In this document: piece by piece, positions 47,625-59,800 of the stretch
Numbering within the stretch: the stretch's first letter is position 1
How the letters are laid out: each line of letters opens with the position of its first letter
DNA from: Lasioglossum baleicum
Taxonomy: Eukaryota > Arthropoda > Insecta > Hymenoptera > Halictidae
DNA length: 64,000 nucleotides
Reading direction: 5' to 3'
NCBI RefSeq assembly: GCF_051020765.1
Contig: NC_134932.1
Span: forward strand, 6,820,001 to 6,884,000
Notes under the pieces: model-generated
The model's database searches: none
The model's input: only the letters and a program-made list of their open reading frames with translations
What the model was told of the DNA's origin: nothing
Made by a program: the position numbers and the translations under genes

Positions 47625-48095
47625 TATAAAGCGTTGAAGTTTGGTTTCACTTCATTATTATCCTCGAATTTCTACGGATTCTACGAATAAAACAGATTCT
47701 ACGAATAAAATAGGTATTTATTTCTTTTATTCATAACTGCTATGCAGGTGGAACTGTACTAATCAATATGCAGCAATACGTATTTAAGAATGACACCATC
47801 ATTCACTTTGAATTAGGAGGTTAGGACAGGTTAGGAGCACAGTGAATGCAGTGAATCGACCATCGACCAACTGGCGCCCACTATAATTCGTTGAATTTTT
47901 GCTTGTATTTATATGTATCAGAGAGTAAATATATGTATACATGCATGATCGTGGTGTCAAATTTAAGAAACAATCCAGCAGGCTAGAAACAACTCATGAG
48001 AAAAATTAACTGGTGAAGATCAATACTGATCAATACCTATTCGGAATTACGAAGCCACTGCACAATTGTATCACGTACACGCACGTACACGTGCG

Positions 48096-49799
48096 ATGGG
48101 AAAACGAAAGGCAACTGACAATGCAGGAAACCCAAATCAGGATCTATGTGATTTTTTAATGGGTAATTTATCGTCGCATTATTTATTATCACCATTACGG
48201 ATTTTAGAATTACCTTTACGAAACGTAACGGGTTTTAATATTATTTTGGAGTCGTCGGAACGATCGTAACCGTGATCGTCACGCATGATACAATTATTTT
48301 TACTGAAATTACAGAGTTGGCAAATTACGAGCGGAATGTCAGCAAAAATATTTACAAATACAATGCTTATCGAAAAGCGGCGGGCACTTTGAGTGGTTTG
48401 CCTGAAAGAGTAGCTAGCGGAGATGCAGCAAAGAAATTGCCGGGAATTGGTGAAAAAATTGCGAAAAAGATAGACGAGTTTCTTAGTACAGGAAAGTTAC
48501 GGAAATTAGAAGATGTACATATATTAATTCATTTGTTCAATAATGCACTGCTGTATATGAATTCCTAAGCTTCATGTTTCCTTAGATTAATAAAGATGAA
48601 AACAATGTTGCGATTAATTTGTTGACAAGAGTGTCTGGTATTGGGCCTGCAAAAGCAAAGGAATTGGTTGACGATGGGATAAAAAACATAGATGATTTAA
48701 AGAAGCACCTGAGTAAACTCAATCATCATCAAAAAATTGGACTGAAGTAAGGCAATAGAAAATAAAGCAATTATAAACCATTATTTGCAAGATTAAATTC
48801 TTAGACCATATATATGGTCCAAGATTAAATTTATCATTTTGATAGTCGTTTCTTTTTTCAGATTTTTTGAAGACTTTGAGAAAAGAATTCCTAGAGAAGA
48901 GATAGAGCAGAGTGAACAGATCATGAAAGATGCTATCAGAAAGTTGAATGATGAGTATATTGTAACAGTTTGTGGCAGTTACAGACGTGGTAGAGAGGAA
49001 AGTGGAGACATTGATGTTCTGATAACACATCCAACATACTCTTCCACAGAGAAAGATTCTAAGAAAAAAGTTTCACTCCTAAAAGATGTTGTTGAATGCC
49101 TTGAGAAAAATAAATTTATCACTGATACAATATCTCTTGGAGCAACAAAATTTATGGTGTGTTAATCATCTCCAGGACATTGATATTTCTCTTTTAAATA
49201 TATCAAGTCTTTTCTTATTTAATTCAATTTTTGTTATCGTACTATGGTTTGTTTTGCCAAAGAAGAGACCCAAGAGTCACAGATGTTTATAACAGTGTTA
49301 ACTTCAGTTGATTACATGTTATGAAACTAAAGTGGAGCACATTTTACGTCTCTTTTTACAAAAGAGAATAATATTATAACAACTAATCATAAGCTTTACT
49401 GTGTAGGGCGTCTGTAAAATTCCAGACGATCGCAGAAAACCTTATAGAAGACTTGACATCAGGCTGGCACCTTATGATCAATATTATTGTGCTGTCCTTT
49501 ATTTCACTGGAAGCGATCTTTTTAATAAAAATATGAGAGCTCATGCTTTAGGAAAGAAGTATACTTTAAATGAATATACATTAAGACGTCTCACTACCGA
49601 AGGTGAGCAAAAAAAGAGAGAGTAGTATAACAATTTTTTAAATCTAGTACCGACAATATTTTCAGCGATTTAAATATAGCATTAACAGATTTAACTCACC
49701 ATAGGATTGCCAGGAGAAGCAGAGAAAATAACATCGGAGAAAGATGTTTTCCGTATTCTGGGATTGCCATACAAAGAACCAAAAGATAGAGATGCTTAA
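48096..49799 (+). CDS. POLB: DNA polymerase beta
   Basis: Nuclear gap-filling polymerase and 5'-dRP lyase of base-excision repair. Exons: 48096-48162, 48315-48514, 48586-48746, 48862-49156, 49407-49602 and 49705-49799, giving 337 residues, in phase (human 335). The start MGKRKAT matches the family N-terminus. The 8-kDa domain has ELANYERNVS and KYNAYRKAA, then the first helix-hairpin-helix LPGIGEKIAKKIDEF with the lyase lysine at about residue 74. The second hairpin is VSGIGPAKAKEL. Catalytic aspartates are in GSYRRGREESGDIDV (Asp-192 and Asp-194) and RRLDIR (Asp-258). The nucleotide-binding YFTGSDLFNKNMR and the end YKEPKDRDA are conserved. The exon-4 donor is GTGTGT. The gene looks fully intact. 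It converges on HGSNAT, with 368 bp between the two stop codons. Confidence 0.97.
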
Positions 49800-49905
49800 A
49801 TGAAAAGATCTGACCCGTTCGTCTACATTTTTCTACTAGTAGATTGTCTTTCGTTATGGAAATGTATTAATCAATGAATACATTTACGTTGTCTTTATTT
49901 ATAAA

Positions 49906-49911
49906 AATAAA
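49906..49911 (+). terminator. Candidate polyadenylation signal of POLB
   Basis: AATAAA about 107 bp after the POLB stop. The reverse-strand AATAAA at 49899-49894 could serve HGSNAT, so the two 3' UTRs may overlap. Confidence 0.5.
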
Positions 49912-50167
49912 ATACATCATTTTAAATAATCATCAAAGGTAAAATGATTATCCGCATATTTATTTTTGGTTAACCAATATGTTAACAGTTGTTCAACGCA
50001 CCGGTTTCGTTCTGTTCGCAACACTGTTCCGTGCTTGTGATTACAAAACTCAGTACTTGTTTCTTACTCAAATGTTAATTATGTAAAAGTAACAAAAGTA
50101 TCGTGTTTCCGTCGCGATACGTGGGCAGTCGTAAATCTATAATACCATCCTGATGGGAGTATGCTTT

Positions 50168-52888
50168 TTATACAGTTATAATAATGTCCTTCCGATATAG
50201 TAAGTAAGAGATTATCGTCCACAATATTGTTGTCCATAAATTCATAGCCAAAAATGGCCCGTGCGAGTGTGAAGACAAGTGCCACCACCACGGGAACAAC
50301 TTTCTCGTTAACAGGTGACCCACGTAAAGGAAAATGGGATTCGCACCTGAAATAAGTATACCGCGTTGATATTTAATCGTGTCTATTCATCTACTTTTCG
50401 GTAGCATCATTTCGAACACTTACCAGCGTAGGTAAACGGAGCTCCGGTCCAGAATTGTCTGTAATCGATAAGAAAATACAAAAACGCGAATAACAAGAAA
50501 GCGAAACTGGAAGTAGACAAAACGAAGGACAAGCTCATCATCTTTTTGCTAATTGGAATAACACCTCCCTGCCTCTCAAAATTACAGAGAATTCCAGCGA
50601 TGATGCCCTGAAAAGAATTATTTATACCACAGTGTCTGAAATTCATTCGAAGCCAACAGTTTGGAAACTGATTTCTGATTCCGTTCCCAAGTTATTTGAG
50701 ATTTGCTTACCGTGACCACTGCCCATAACAACCATCTAACAATTCGGAAATTGTATTGGTAGAAGAATAGTAGAATCTTGCCAGCATGAACGCCCAAATA
50801 GACAATCAATATAGCTGATACAGTATTCATTAATCCTGCAATTAATAAATCGTAACTATTAACATTCAACCGTTTTTCTTTTACGTTTAACACGTTGAAC
50901 ACCATAGAGGTCTTTGTTATTATTTGCACCAATAATTGCATATTTTACTGATATACAGTGCATTCATTAATAATTCCACAACTTCATGGTACACAACAAG
51001 TGATTTAATAATCACTTGCGGCATTCAACGTGTTACAATACTATTTGACTATCATACCTTCGGGATCGTAAGGTAAAATAGTGCCATAGACAGGATCTGA
51101 TGTCTTAGAGTACATATGACTTCCAAAGATTGATCTGTCTATGTGACCAGCTGCGCCTGCGGTACAGTTCATATACTGTCCACGATGATCCAATTCACCA
51201 CCAGGTCCAAAATAACCCTTTGGACAGTTTGGTACAGGCAGTAAGAAAGTGATGAGAGTGTGAGTGACAACGATGACTCCCATAAATAGCCACTGAGGCC
51301 AACTGTCTAATATGTCGTGAAACGACGCAAATCGACCAAACTGGAGCAAGGTATCCTAACAAGTAATTTATATAGATATTCATTGTTCAGGCAGAAAGAT
51401 TCTACAGTTCGAGAATAATAAATGATATGCTAACCTGAGAATATGGTTTCATAAAGATTATTTCTAGGGTGGCGCACACGAAATACGAAATAGCCAGTAA
51501 TTGAAGGACTCCGGGAAAACGAAGCTCGCTCAAGGATTTACTATATATGGAGTTTATCATTAACCCAAGAAGTATTAATATCACTGCCCGTAGAAGACAA
51601 CGTAAAGTTATTTTTACACGCGAAGTTGTAATACGAAGTTCTGCACGCTTCGATATCGCTATCGTTAAACCCATGGTCCACGCGAACCTGTGTATTTATT
51701 GTCGAGTTCATCACACAGAACCAGTTGGATAATATAATTTGAAGTTAACAGCTGACTGTAACTTACCAAGGAAGTACCAAGTCTGCTATGGTCAATCCAA
51801 ACCATGCACTGTGATTAAACCAGACATACTGACCTCCACCATTGTTGACGAATATCATCAATAGTACAGCAATTCTACAACAAAACAGTTGACATTATAA
51901 ATGAAAGAAAGGATCAGGTAGGATTTATGCAAGAATTACCCTCTAAACGTATCCACGGACTGTATTCTAGTACTGGATCTTGTGGTTCTGACTGCTGGAA
52001 TTGTTGCACTTTCTGTCTCTTGAAGTCTATCCAAATCCTGAAATACGATCGAATAGACGATAAACGAATATGTTAACAACAATTTATCCAGTTACTTACA
52101 CTTATGCTACGTGCATTATCAGACGACAATTTAACTTTTATCACTCGTATAATGACCTTAGACATTGACCAAGCAATCATAACTAGAATATATATCATAA
52201 ATGCTGCAATGATAGCTGAAAAAAAAACAATTAATCGCGAGTTAATGAATACTCGTTAGTTTATTATGTTTATTACATTATTATCAAACATAACTTACGA
52301 AGATAATTCTTTGTTGGTTCACGTATGACATAAATGTCGGAACATGAGTGCTCGGCTGATATATTCCATCCATAACTACCATGCTCTTCAAAGTTATATG
52401 TTGTACTGAAATGACGTTATTAATGAATGTGTTGTACAAGATTGTTGTCAAAGGATTAAACAATTACAGATACTAACTGGCAATACTCTAAGTATCTGGA
52501 TCCTGATCCTTGAACTCTATAATATATATGTAAAGGGTGCTTTGTGCTTACTATTAAACTCGTATTTCTTTCCGGTGGTAATGAAGCTTGTAGTTTACCA
52601 ACACCCTAGAAACAATTTTTAATCTATGAGTCTGCAATTGGCATATTTTAATTAGAGAGTGCCAGCAATGCGCATTGCACTCCCAATGCAAGGTGGGGAA
52701 TGTAGCTTAGTAGATGCTTACCCAATAAGCTTCCCATGCCACTGAATAAAAAGAAACTGTAGCATTGTACAAATTTAAAATGCTAAAGCATGCTTCGTCT
52801 ACGTCGAGTGGCTTACTGGAACCAGGGCATTCGTATGAATTTCCACTTATCACATCCATCTTGCGGACCTCTTGGGCATGCGAAACTT
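50168..52888 (-). CDS. HGSNAT: Heparan-alpha-glucosaminide N-acetyltransferase (5' end incomplete)
   Basis: Lysosomal multi-pass enzyme that transfers acetyl from cytosolic acetyl-CoA to heparan glucosamine. Exons: about 52888-52722, 52605-52478, 52405-52299, 52215-52100, 52037-51940, 51874-51767, 51687-51435, 51355-51058, 50835-50711, 50607-50424 and 50346-50168; phases agree throughout. Signature stretches: SVDTFRGIAV, FVNNGGGQY, WFNHSAWFGLTIADLVLPW with the active-site His, PNCPKGYFGPGG, LPYDPEG, YLGVHAGKIL and NPIFLYVGH. The lumenal N-terminal domain is in the first four exons. In frame, the first listed exon is closed by TAA at 52895-52893 and begins in phase 1, so a further upstream exon with a signal peptide must exist. 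A hydrophobic frame from ATG 53465 is a candidate, but its donor phase does not fit. Confidence 0.92.
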
Positions 52889-52892
52889 CTGC

Positions 52893-54860
52893 TTATATCC
52901 AACTGTCAAGCAGTATTTTCACAGACATTAGCTTCATTCGACCCATGAGACACGGGATGGTAACATCTCTGAAATCAAATGAGCATGTGAAATCCTAGTG
53001 AATGGACAGAAATCGTAGTCGTCACTTTTCTTATCATTGATGTTGTTGACACAATATTTCCATGAAACGATAGGACAGCGTAATTTTATCTGTCATTGAC
53101 ATTCACCTGATTACCGGGCACGAATTACGAATGTATGTAAATACTTAACAACGAGATGGATCGATTGATACGCGTGTAATCGTGAAAAACAAAACGAGAG
53201 GCAGACAGTTGTAAACGCAATGATCTCGGCGAGCGTGGTTGTCACTAATTACGAGAAAATCGACGTTAGTATGCGTCACTCGGTGAATTGCGTAATTGAA
53301 ATGCACTGCAAACAAAAGGCTACCCTTATCAAACATTACACTGCTGTCCAATATGTCTCTCGTAAAAAGGAAAAACGTTGTACATAGCGGTACTTCTCCT
53401 GCTTTCGATACTATAAATAGATAGAACAATACAGGAACGCGAAATACTGAATGCGTAGTTGACATACGAATCCATCGACAACCAAACATTACCGGACACT
53501 TCTGATTCACCGACAAGTTCGAACAAAACAACTTCGGTCCTGTTATCCGTGTAACTTCCTATTTATACAATGTTGCACGAAGAGCAATGTCTTGCGTTTC
53601 ACGATAAAATAGCGACATGCAACAGGACGCAGGCTCTGTAACTGTAACGAAGAACAGTGCGAACTGGTGCGAACGAAACTGTGAAAATGTCTTGTGACGT
53701 CATCGAAATCTTTGTTTGTGACCTTGGAGGTTCTTGGAGATTCAAGATTCAACACTTCTAGATTTTTACCTTATTTTTTCTATATAGAGGGGATAGAAGA
53801 ACAAGGTAAAATGAAATACACTAACGCAGAAAAGTTGGCAAAAGAGAAGAGGATAATTAGGGCTGGGATTATTAGAGACTAAGAGGGCTAGCAACTAGCA
53901 AGGATTACTAAGGACTGCTGCAGACATGGCTGGACATGGCTGCAGATGCAGATCACCAAAGACTATGTACCAGGAACTAAAAGGATCAAGGATCGCCAGG
54001 AACAGCAAAGGAGCCAATAGAAATCCTTCTTATATAAATTCCCGGGAATTCAATTGAACTCGGCGCTTCGATGCTTCGTGTTCGAGGTGGACTGATAATT
54101 TTTAGATACTCAGCTCCACTTATACGCGTATATATATTTACTAGTACGCATGATCATGGATCAATAGCGCATCAATCTTGATAAGAGCTACAAACAAAAC
54201 ACACTTCTCTATACATATATATATATACTCTACACTCATACATTTTCTTTCTGTTCCAACACTACCTTTATAAAGAAAACGGACTATGAAAATATCACTG
54301 ATTTATAGAACAGTGGAAAATATATTTTAAAGATCTCAATGTCTATTTACATCATCTTTATTCCACTTCATTGCTGTGACATCGATCAGAACTGGCAATC
54401 GAATCGAAGGCTGTCGAGATATCATTAATCGATTAAAAACACTTTTAGACTGCTTTTGAAATTGTTTATTTTCTTTTTATTTAAAAGAAATCAAGATGTA
54501 TACATATATATATATATATATATACATGAGTCAGGATTCATAACAGCATTTCCATTTAGAGAACTGTAGTTTTACGCTACGACTATAATTCTATTCAAAT
54601 TATATTTTTGAAAAATATATTAATTATAAAAATAATAAAGTAATGTTATCTAATAATTTACATTTTTTACCACGGTCAGTTATACAAATAGTAATGCATA
54701 ATTAAATACGCGAATAAAAAGTAGAAAACGATGGAAGGCAGGAAGTGGAAGTGCAACAAGTTTAGTTGCATAGCCTGTATCTGCTTTGTAGTGAAATTGA
54801 TTGTATCGATTGACAAGTTCGTTTGATAATATTTCAAAATATTATCATTTATTGACAATA
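52893..54860. other. Region between HGSNAT and UBL7
   Basis: About 2 kb between divergent genes. It should contain the missing HGSNAT 5' exon(s) and both promoters. A minus-strand frame from ATG 53465 encodes a short hydrophobic segment (VFRVPVLFYLFIVSKAG) that resembles a signal peptide, but no in-phase splice was found. (TA)n tracts occur near 54215-54230 and 54500-54523. Nothing else was recognised. Confidence 0.4.
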
Positions 54861-56688
54861 ATGTCCTCGGAAATAATTTTGGGATTACGTTTAGACCCAC
54901 ATGCCTTAACCACAATTAAGTTAAACAATATTAATTTCAAAAGTAAAGTCAAATTCTTGAAATCGGAGACAGCTAGGAGAGTTAACCTAACAAAAGATTT
55001 GTTTGGTAAGATGACAGTTGAGTTTTGGCTCTTTGTGATTTATTAAAGTTTTTCAGATATTTGAATATAACCGTTACTATATAATAATATAAAATTGCTG
55101 CATTCTTTGAATATAATATTAAATGCAGTTTAAGGAAAACAATCTTTAAAAAGTATGGTTCTAAATAAATTTTCTGTTTCTTTGTTTCTTAGAATTGACT
55201 TACTGTGGGAGCATTCTTGAAGACGAGGTCACACTAGAATCATATGGATTAAAAAATGGTTCTATGGTGCATGTGCTAAAAAAAGAAGAACCAGAAACCC
55301 CGGCAGTACCTAGATATATTTCCGAAGATAGCATTTTAGACCTTGCATCTGCATTCAAGTCATTTAGAGAGGACCCTGCTCTTAGAAGTGCTTTACATGT
55401 AATTATTATATTGGGTTGGAACGAAAGTTTGTAGCATTTGTAAATTAAAATTGAAAGCTAAAATTCAGATATTTATTCATAGATTTATTCAATAACATAT
55501 CTTTCATTCTGTTCTATTACTTTTTGCCATTTTCGAGGTAACTTCTCGTGTTATTGAATAAACATACGAATAAATACCTTAATTTTATCTTCGATCCTTA
55601 ATTTGAAAACGCTAAGAACTTTCTTTCCAACCCATTGCATTGTAATACCATAGTCTTACAATATACAAAATATAACATTATATGTATTTATTAATTGTAG
55701 CGATTAGGTCAAAGACAAGATGTAATAGCTAACATTATTTCATCTTCTCCTGGTTTACACGAGGATGCTGCAGCAATAGCCATTTTCCAAGATCCTGATT
55801 TAATGGCACAGTTTACAGATGTAGATACAGTCCGAAGGCAGGTTCTACTTTATTTTCTTACATATATTATAATAAATTTGAAATTAATATATTGTTTGTA
55901 TATGTAGATTTGCAAAAGCACATCCAGTGTTAGTGGAAGCAGCACAAAATATAGCTGCAGCTATTCATGAAGAGGCACGCAATAATGCAACTGCAGCTAT
56001 ACAAGAAGAGGCACGCAACAATGCAACTGCAGCTACTCATGAACAGGCTCACAATAATGCAACTTCAGCTATCCATGAAGTGACACACAACAATGCAACT
56101 GCACTTATTCATGCAGCAGCACACAACAATACAACTGCAATTATTCGTGAAGCAATGCATAACAATGCAACTGCTGCATCTAACAATTCTGTGTCCAACA
56201 CACAACCAACTGCATACTCTTATAACTTGGACAATTTGAGTGACGATGAAGAAATGGCAGGTGATTCTTCTCAGTCTTCAGATTCTACGCAACCATCAAA
56301 TCTGTCCAACAATCCATCAAATACTACAATAACTGCTGCACAACTCGCAGCTGCAGTTTCCAGAGCAAGAACTAGAAGTTTTCCTCTCTCCAACACACCT
56401 TCTTCAACCTCAGGTGGAAGTACAAATTCCGGTGTGATAACCACTGAAATGTTCAATCAGGCTATGCAACAGGCTTCCGTAGCAACCACAGGTTTAATTA
56501 CTGACCCTATACTGCCACCAATTTTACCACCTGTGCTGCCACAGTTCACAGACTTGCAACGACAATTAGCACAGATGCATGAAATAGGATTGCAAGACGA
56601 TACAATAAATATTCAGGCATTGCAATTTACAAACGGTGATGTTCAGGCTGCTATCGAGTTGGTGTTCAGTGGTTTCAGTAATAATTAG
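54861..56688 (+). CDS. UBL7: Ubiquitin-like protein 7 (Ubl + UBA) with an internal 12-residue repeat array
   Basis: Exons: 54861-55005, 55193-55398, 55701-55837 and 55908-56688, giving 422 residues. The N-terminal ubiquitin-like fold ends in LTYCGSILEDEVTLESYG and GSMVHVLKKEEPE, close to vertebrate UBL7. The middle has SPGLHEDAAAIAIFQDPDLM and FAKAHPVLV. NLSDDEEM corresponds to the family's LSDDED acidic motif. The C-terminal UBA (about 378-422) reads MHEIGLQDDTINIQALQ and GDVQAAIELVFSG. The third intron has a GC donor (GAAG|GCAGG), the only join that preserves the frame. Between the central block and the acidic motif lie six 36-bp repeats (residues about 180-251) rich in Ala/Asn/His that vertebrate UBL7 lacks. 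UBL7 binds ubiquitin pathway components, but its precise role is poorly known. Confidence 0.93.
55411..55634. mobile_element. Mariner-like MITE in UBL7 intron 2
   Basis: Starts TTGGGTTGGAACGAAAGTT right after TA and ends in the complement TTTCTTTCCAACCCA. The two halves are largely palindromic, with attcagatatttattcat answered by gaataaatac. There is no coding capacity. It is related to the 80-bp element at 22465-22544. Confidence 0.75.
55957..56172 (+). repeat. Six 36-bp in-frame repeats in UBL7 exon 4
   Basis: The unit encodes AAIHEEARNNAT and its variants (AAIQEEARNNAT, AATHEQAHNNAT, SAIHEVTHNNAT, ALIHAAAHNNTT, AIIREAMHNNAT). NNAT is the most constant part. The copies have diverged by substitution but none breaks the frame. 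Confidence 0.95.
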
Positions 56689-56844
56689 GTTCATTGCAGT
56701 ACCGTTTCTATATGATGAAACGATTATGATTGTGCAGTTTAATGATTCACTTTTACAAATTAAGATAAGTTGTGTGACTTCATTATTAATACATTATCTA
56801 TCGGAGATTATATAATACTTTTTAGAAATCTATGTTACATAGTT

Positions 56845-56850
56845 AATAAA
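56845..56850 (+). terminator. Candidate polyadenylation signal of UBL7
   Basis: AATAAA about 160 bp after the stop codon. Confidence 0.4.
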
Positions 56851-59800
56851 TTTCGTTCGTCTGTTATCAATAGTTAAACATTGAAGTAAATGTAGACAAA
56901 AAACTGATTGAGAGAAAAAATTTCTAAACAATTGTAGCTGCAAAGAAAATAATGTATCAAGGGGTTAACAGGCTTCCGGTAGGTAATGTGTTAATTCTAC
57001 AGTAATTCATATATTTCTTTAAATTGAAAGGGTCATTGAAAGCTGCCGATATACGTTTCATAATATTACAGATTACATGTATTTAATAAAAATTGTTGAT
57101 GTACATATTGTAGTTTGTCTACATTAAAATAAATTAATGATTAACAAAGAATCTTTGCATGTCCCTTTTTAGTAGCACACAGATAATTTAATACTTATGA
57201 TGTTGATCGCCGCGAGAATTCCGAGTGTTTCATATAGGTCTTGCTTATTTCTAGACTGCGCGTATCTTCATACAAAATAAAAATTGTCCGTAATTATTTT
57301 AATAGAGGTGAAATTATATATATATTGACAATGTGTTCGATTTTAAAAATTTTTCAACAATTTTGAATTTCACATACTCAATTTTGCTATAAATGCATAA
57401 AGATCAGAGCTATTACCAATTACTATTAATTACTTGATAAATAAATTTGCACCTTACACTACATGCAGTTTAGTTCATTTGTATTTCGATCATGTATACA
57501 ACAAACATCTTACGCAAAATTCCCAGCTGTAAAGCTTAATTTCTTCGATCTAATACTTTTCGCCAGGGGTGTATTTAAAAAAAAATGTTTGTGCACAAAG
57601 GGATAAAACATTGGTTTGTAGCAGTTTGTAGATAGCGGGGCGCGCGTGTCGGTGAGCCGCCACTTCGAGAAAGTGCGTGTGCGCGATAACGCGCGACGCT
57701 CGGTGCATCTGTGTAACCGATGCAGTCGCGTGTCGCATCGTCGCGTGGCGGCGGGTGCAACAGTGTGCGAGAGCGCGCCTCAGTATACATAGAATAGTAA
57801 AGGGGAACTGTGCGGCGACGCGACGTTCCGTTCCGTAAGTTCCGTTAGTAGGAGTCGTGGTTTGGCGAGGGTCGGACGTGTCGAGGAGTGTAGAGTCTCT
57901 GTTATCGCACGAGCGCGTATGACAGAAGTCGCACGTGCTTGCGAACGCATAAGCAGTGCGCATCGTGTCTGAGCGAATTCTCAGTCGGTGCATGCACAGT
58001 GCGTGAAGAATAATCAACGTGTTTTTTAATCGCGTCGACCGCGTGGAAACGACTCAGGAGTGAGACAATACCGGCTTCGGTTCGCATCAACTGACATGCT
58101 GTTTTCCATAACGTTTTCGAAAAGCTTCGCCTGTTAGATCTACTGGTCGCGCACCGCGGACAGATGTGAACAACTTAAAGAGGCGTGAATATTCATGGCG
58201 TGAAGGTTATGGGGAAAACGGATACATGACAGAGAGCCTGTTCCACCAGAGAGGACCCTTTAACGTCGTCGTTGGGAGAGGAAGGTAATTCATCCCCGGA
58301 TACTTGTTTGCCTTTCTGTGATTCGAAATGATGCGATTCCTTATTGAGAAAGATGCGTGTAACCGTGTCAACGTACCGGTCTTCCCCTTCGCACAAGAAT
58401 AATACAACGAAACGTTGTAGACCGTATTTGGTGCGGCGTCTGGGGTGAGCCGGCTGCGTTATTAAGCACACCATTATTTTTCACAAAGCTGCGCTTTCCT
58501 GCAACGCCAGAGTGGACGTCGTCGCATAGCTTCCGAGCTTCTTGAACAGATGACAGTTTATTCGAACGCGTTCGCCGCCGAATTCATCTGTAGATTCGTT
58601 CTACTTGATACTTACGGGCTCGTGTTTTTAACTTCATGTTTAACCAGTCGATCCGGTAGGGTGGTTCGTTGTCCTTCAATTTTTGCAACAATGAATATAC
58701 AATTTTATTTACATATGCATGACTGGTATATTGCGATATACATATTCTAGGTAAATAAATAGAAAACTAGCAGCCAACTTGGCACAGTCGGTTAACAGGT
58801 TAATGCATAGTTCGCATGCAGAGCCATATAATTTGCGGAGATATTAATTTTCAAAAAATATTTTGTTTATCTGGATTGAGACAGACATCGAAGTAACACG
58901 AGTATTTCTGGAAAATAATGAAATATTATTTGTTTTATCAATTGACGTTGAAAATAATTTAGTGCTGCAACAGCGTTAGTGCACTAAGGAGGGTGGGAAA
59001 CAATGGTGCGTGCAAAAGGTAGCTAAATTATAAAATATATAGGAATTAATAATGAAATGCAAAAATGCTTTAAAGAGTGACAATAAAAAGAATGAACTCT
59101 TTTGAATATTTCAAAAACGGTTTATTTTGCAGTAAGCTTGTTTCGAATTCTAGTCTATTTGTTATTCTAATACTCGTTGCAATGTAATTCCAATCACACT
59201 CGATGATGTAAGAAAAAGAAAAACTTTGAGATAATAGATTTCACTTTTAGGAGATTATTTATAAGTGTAAGGAAGTAGAAATCGCAATATTTCAAAACGG
59301 AGGGGTTGCGCACCCCTTTATACACATAGATGTGCTTCGATCTATCGCTTGCGTTGTAAATCCCCTTAACAGCGGCTCCAATATGAAACAGTGTAATTGA
59401 GGGTGCAAACGATGGAAAACGCTATTACCACAGAATTATCGCGTAATTCTGCTACAACACACACAATGCGGCTTCACCGGTTTCCGGAGGCATGCAATAA
59501 AACAGTTAGAAATGATATAACACGAACGGCAGAATAGTATTTGTGATTCGTCGTCGTTAGGATTGTGCATTTATCGAAGTAAAGATAACAAGGAAGCTAC
59601 CTCTACGGTGAAATCATTGTGCATATTCGCCATTTGACGAGTCTTTGTAAAATTTGTTTACACGGGATGCGAAATAAAAACAAGGAGAGGCGCGTCAGAT
59701 AAAATTATATAACAACTAGCATTTGAAATTAAAAATTTCTTCGTACAATGTTATCCGCAATCGAAGGAAATAATAACGAGATATCGGTGTACCACGAAAT

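Noticed and set aside
53145..53531. 128-codon minus-strand hydrophobic frame as a full gene
   Set aside because: Only a short signal-peptide-like segment is attractive. It has no domain, and its possible donor is out of phase with the HGSNAT exon, so it is left as a hypothesis.
57550..58090. Minus-strand His/Arg/Cys-rich frames in the CpG patch
   Set aside because: They arise from CpG-rich promoter-like sequence and have no homology or splice support.
58771..58850. tRNA-like string near cttggcacagtcggttaacaggttaa
   Set aside because: It has a loose resemblance to tRNA boxes, but no cloverleaf could be paired and no GGTTCGA-type B box is present.
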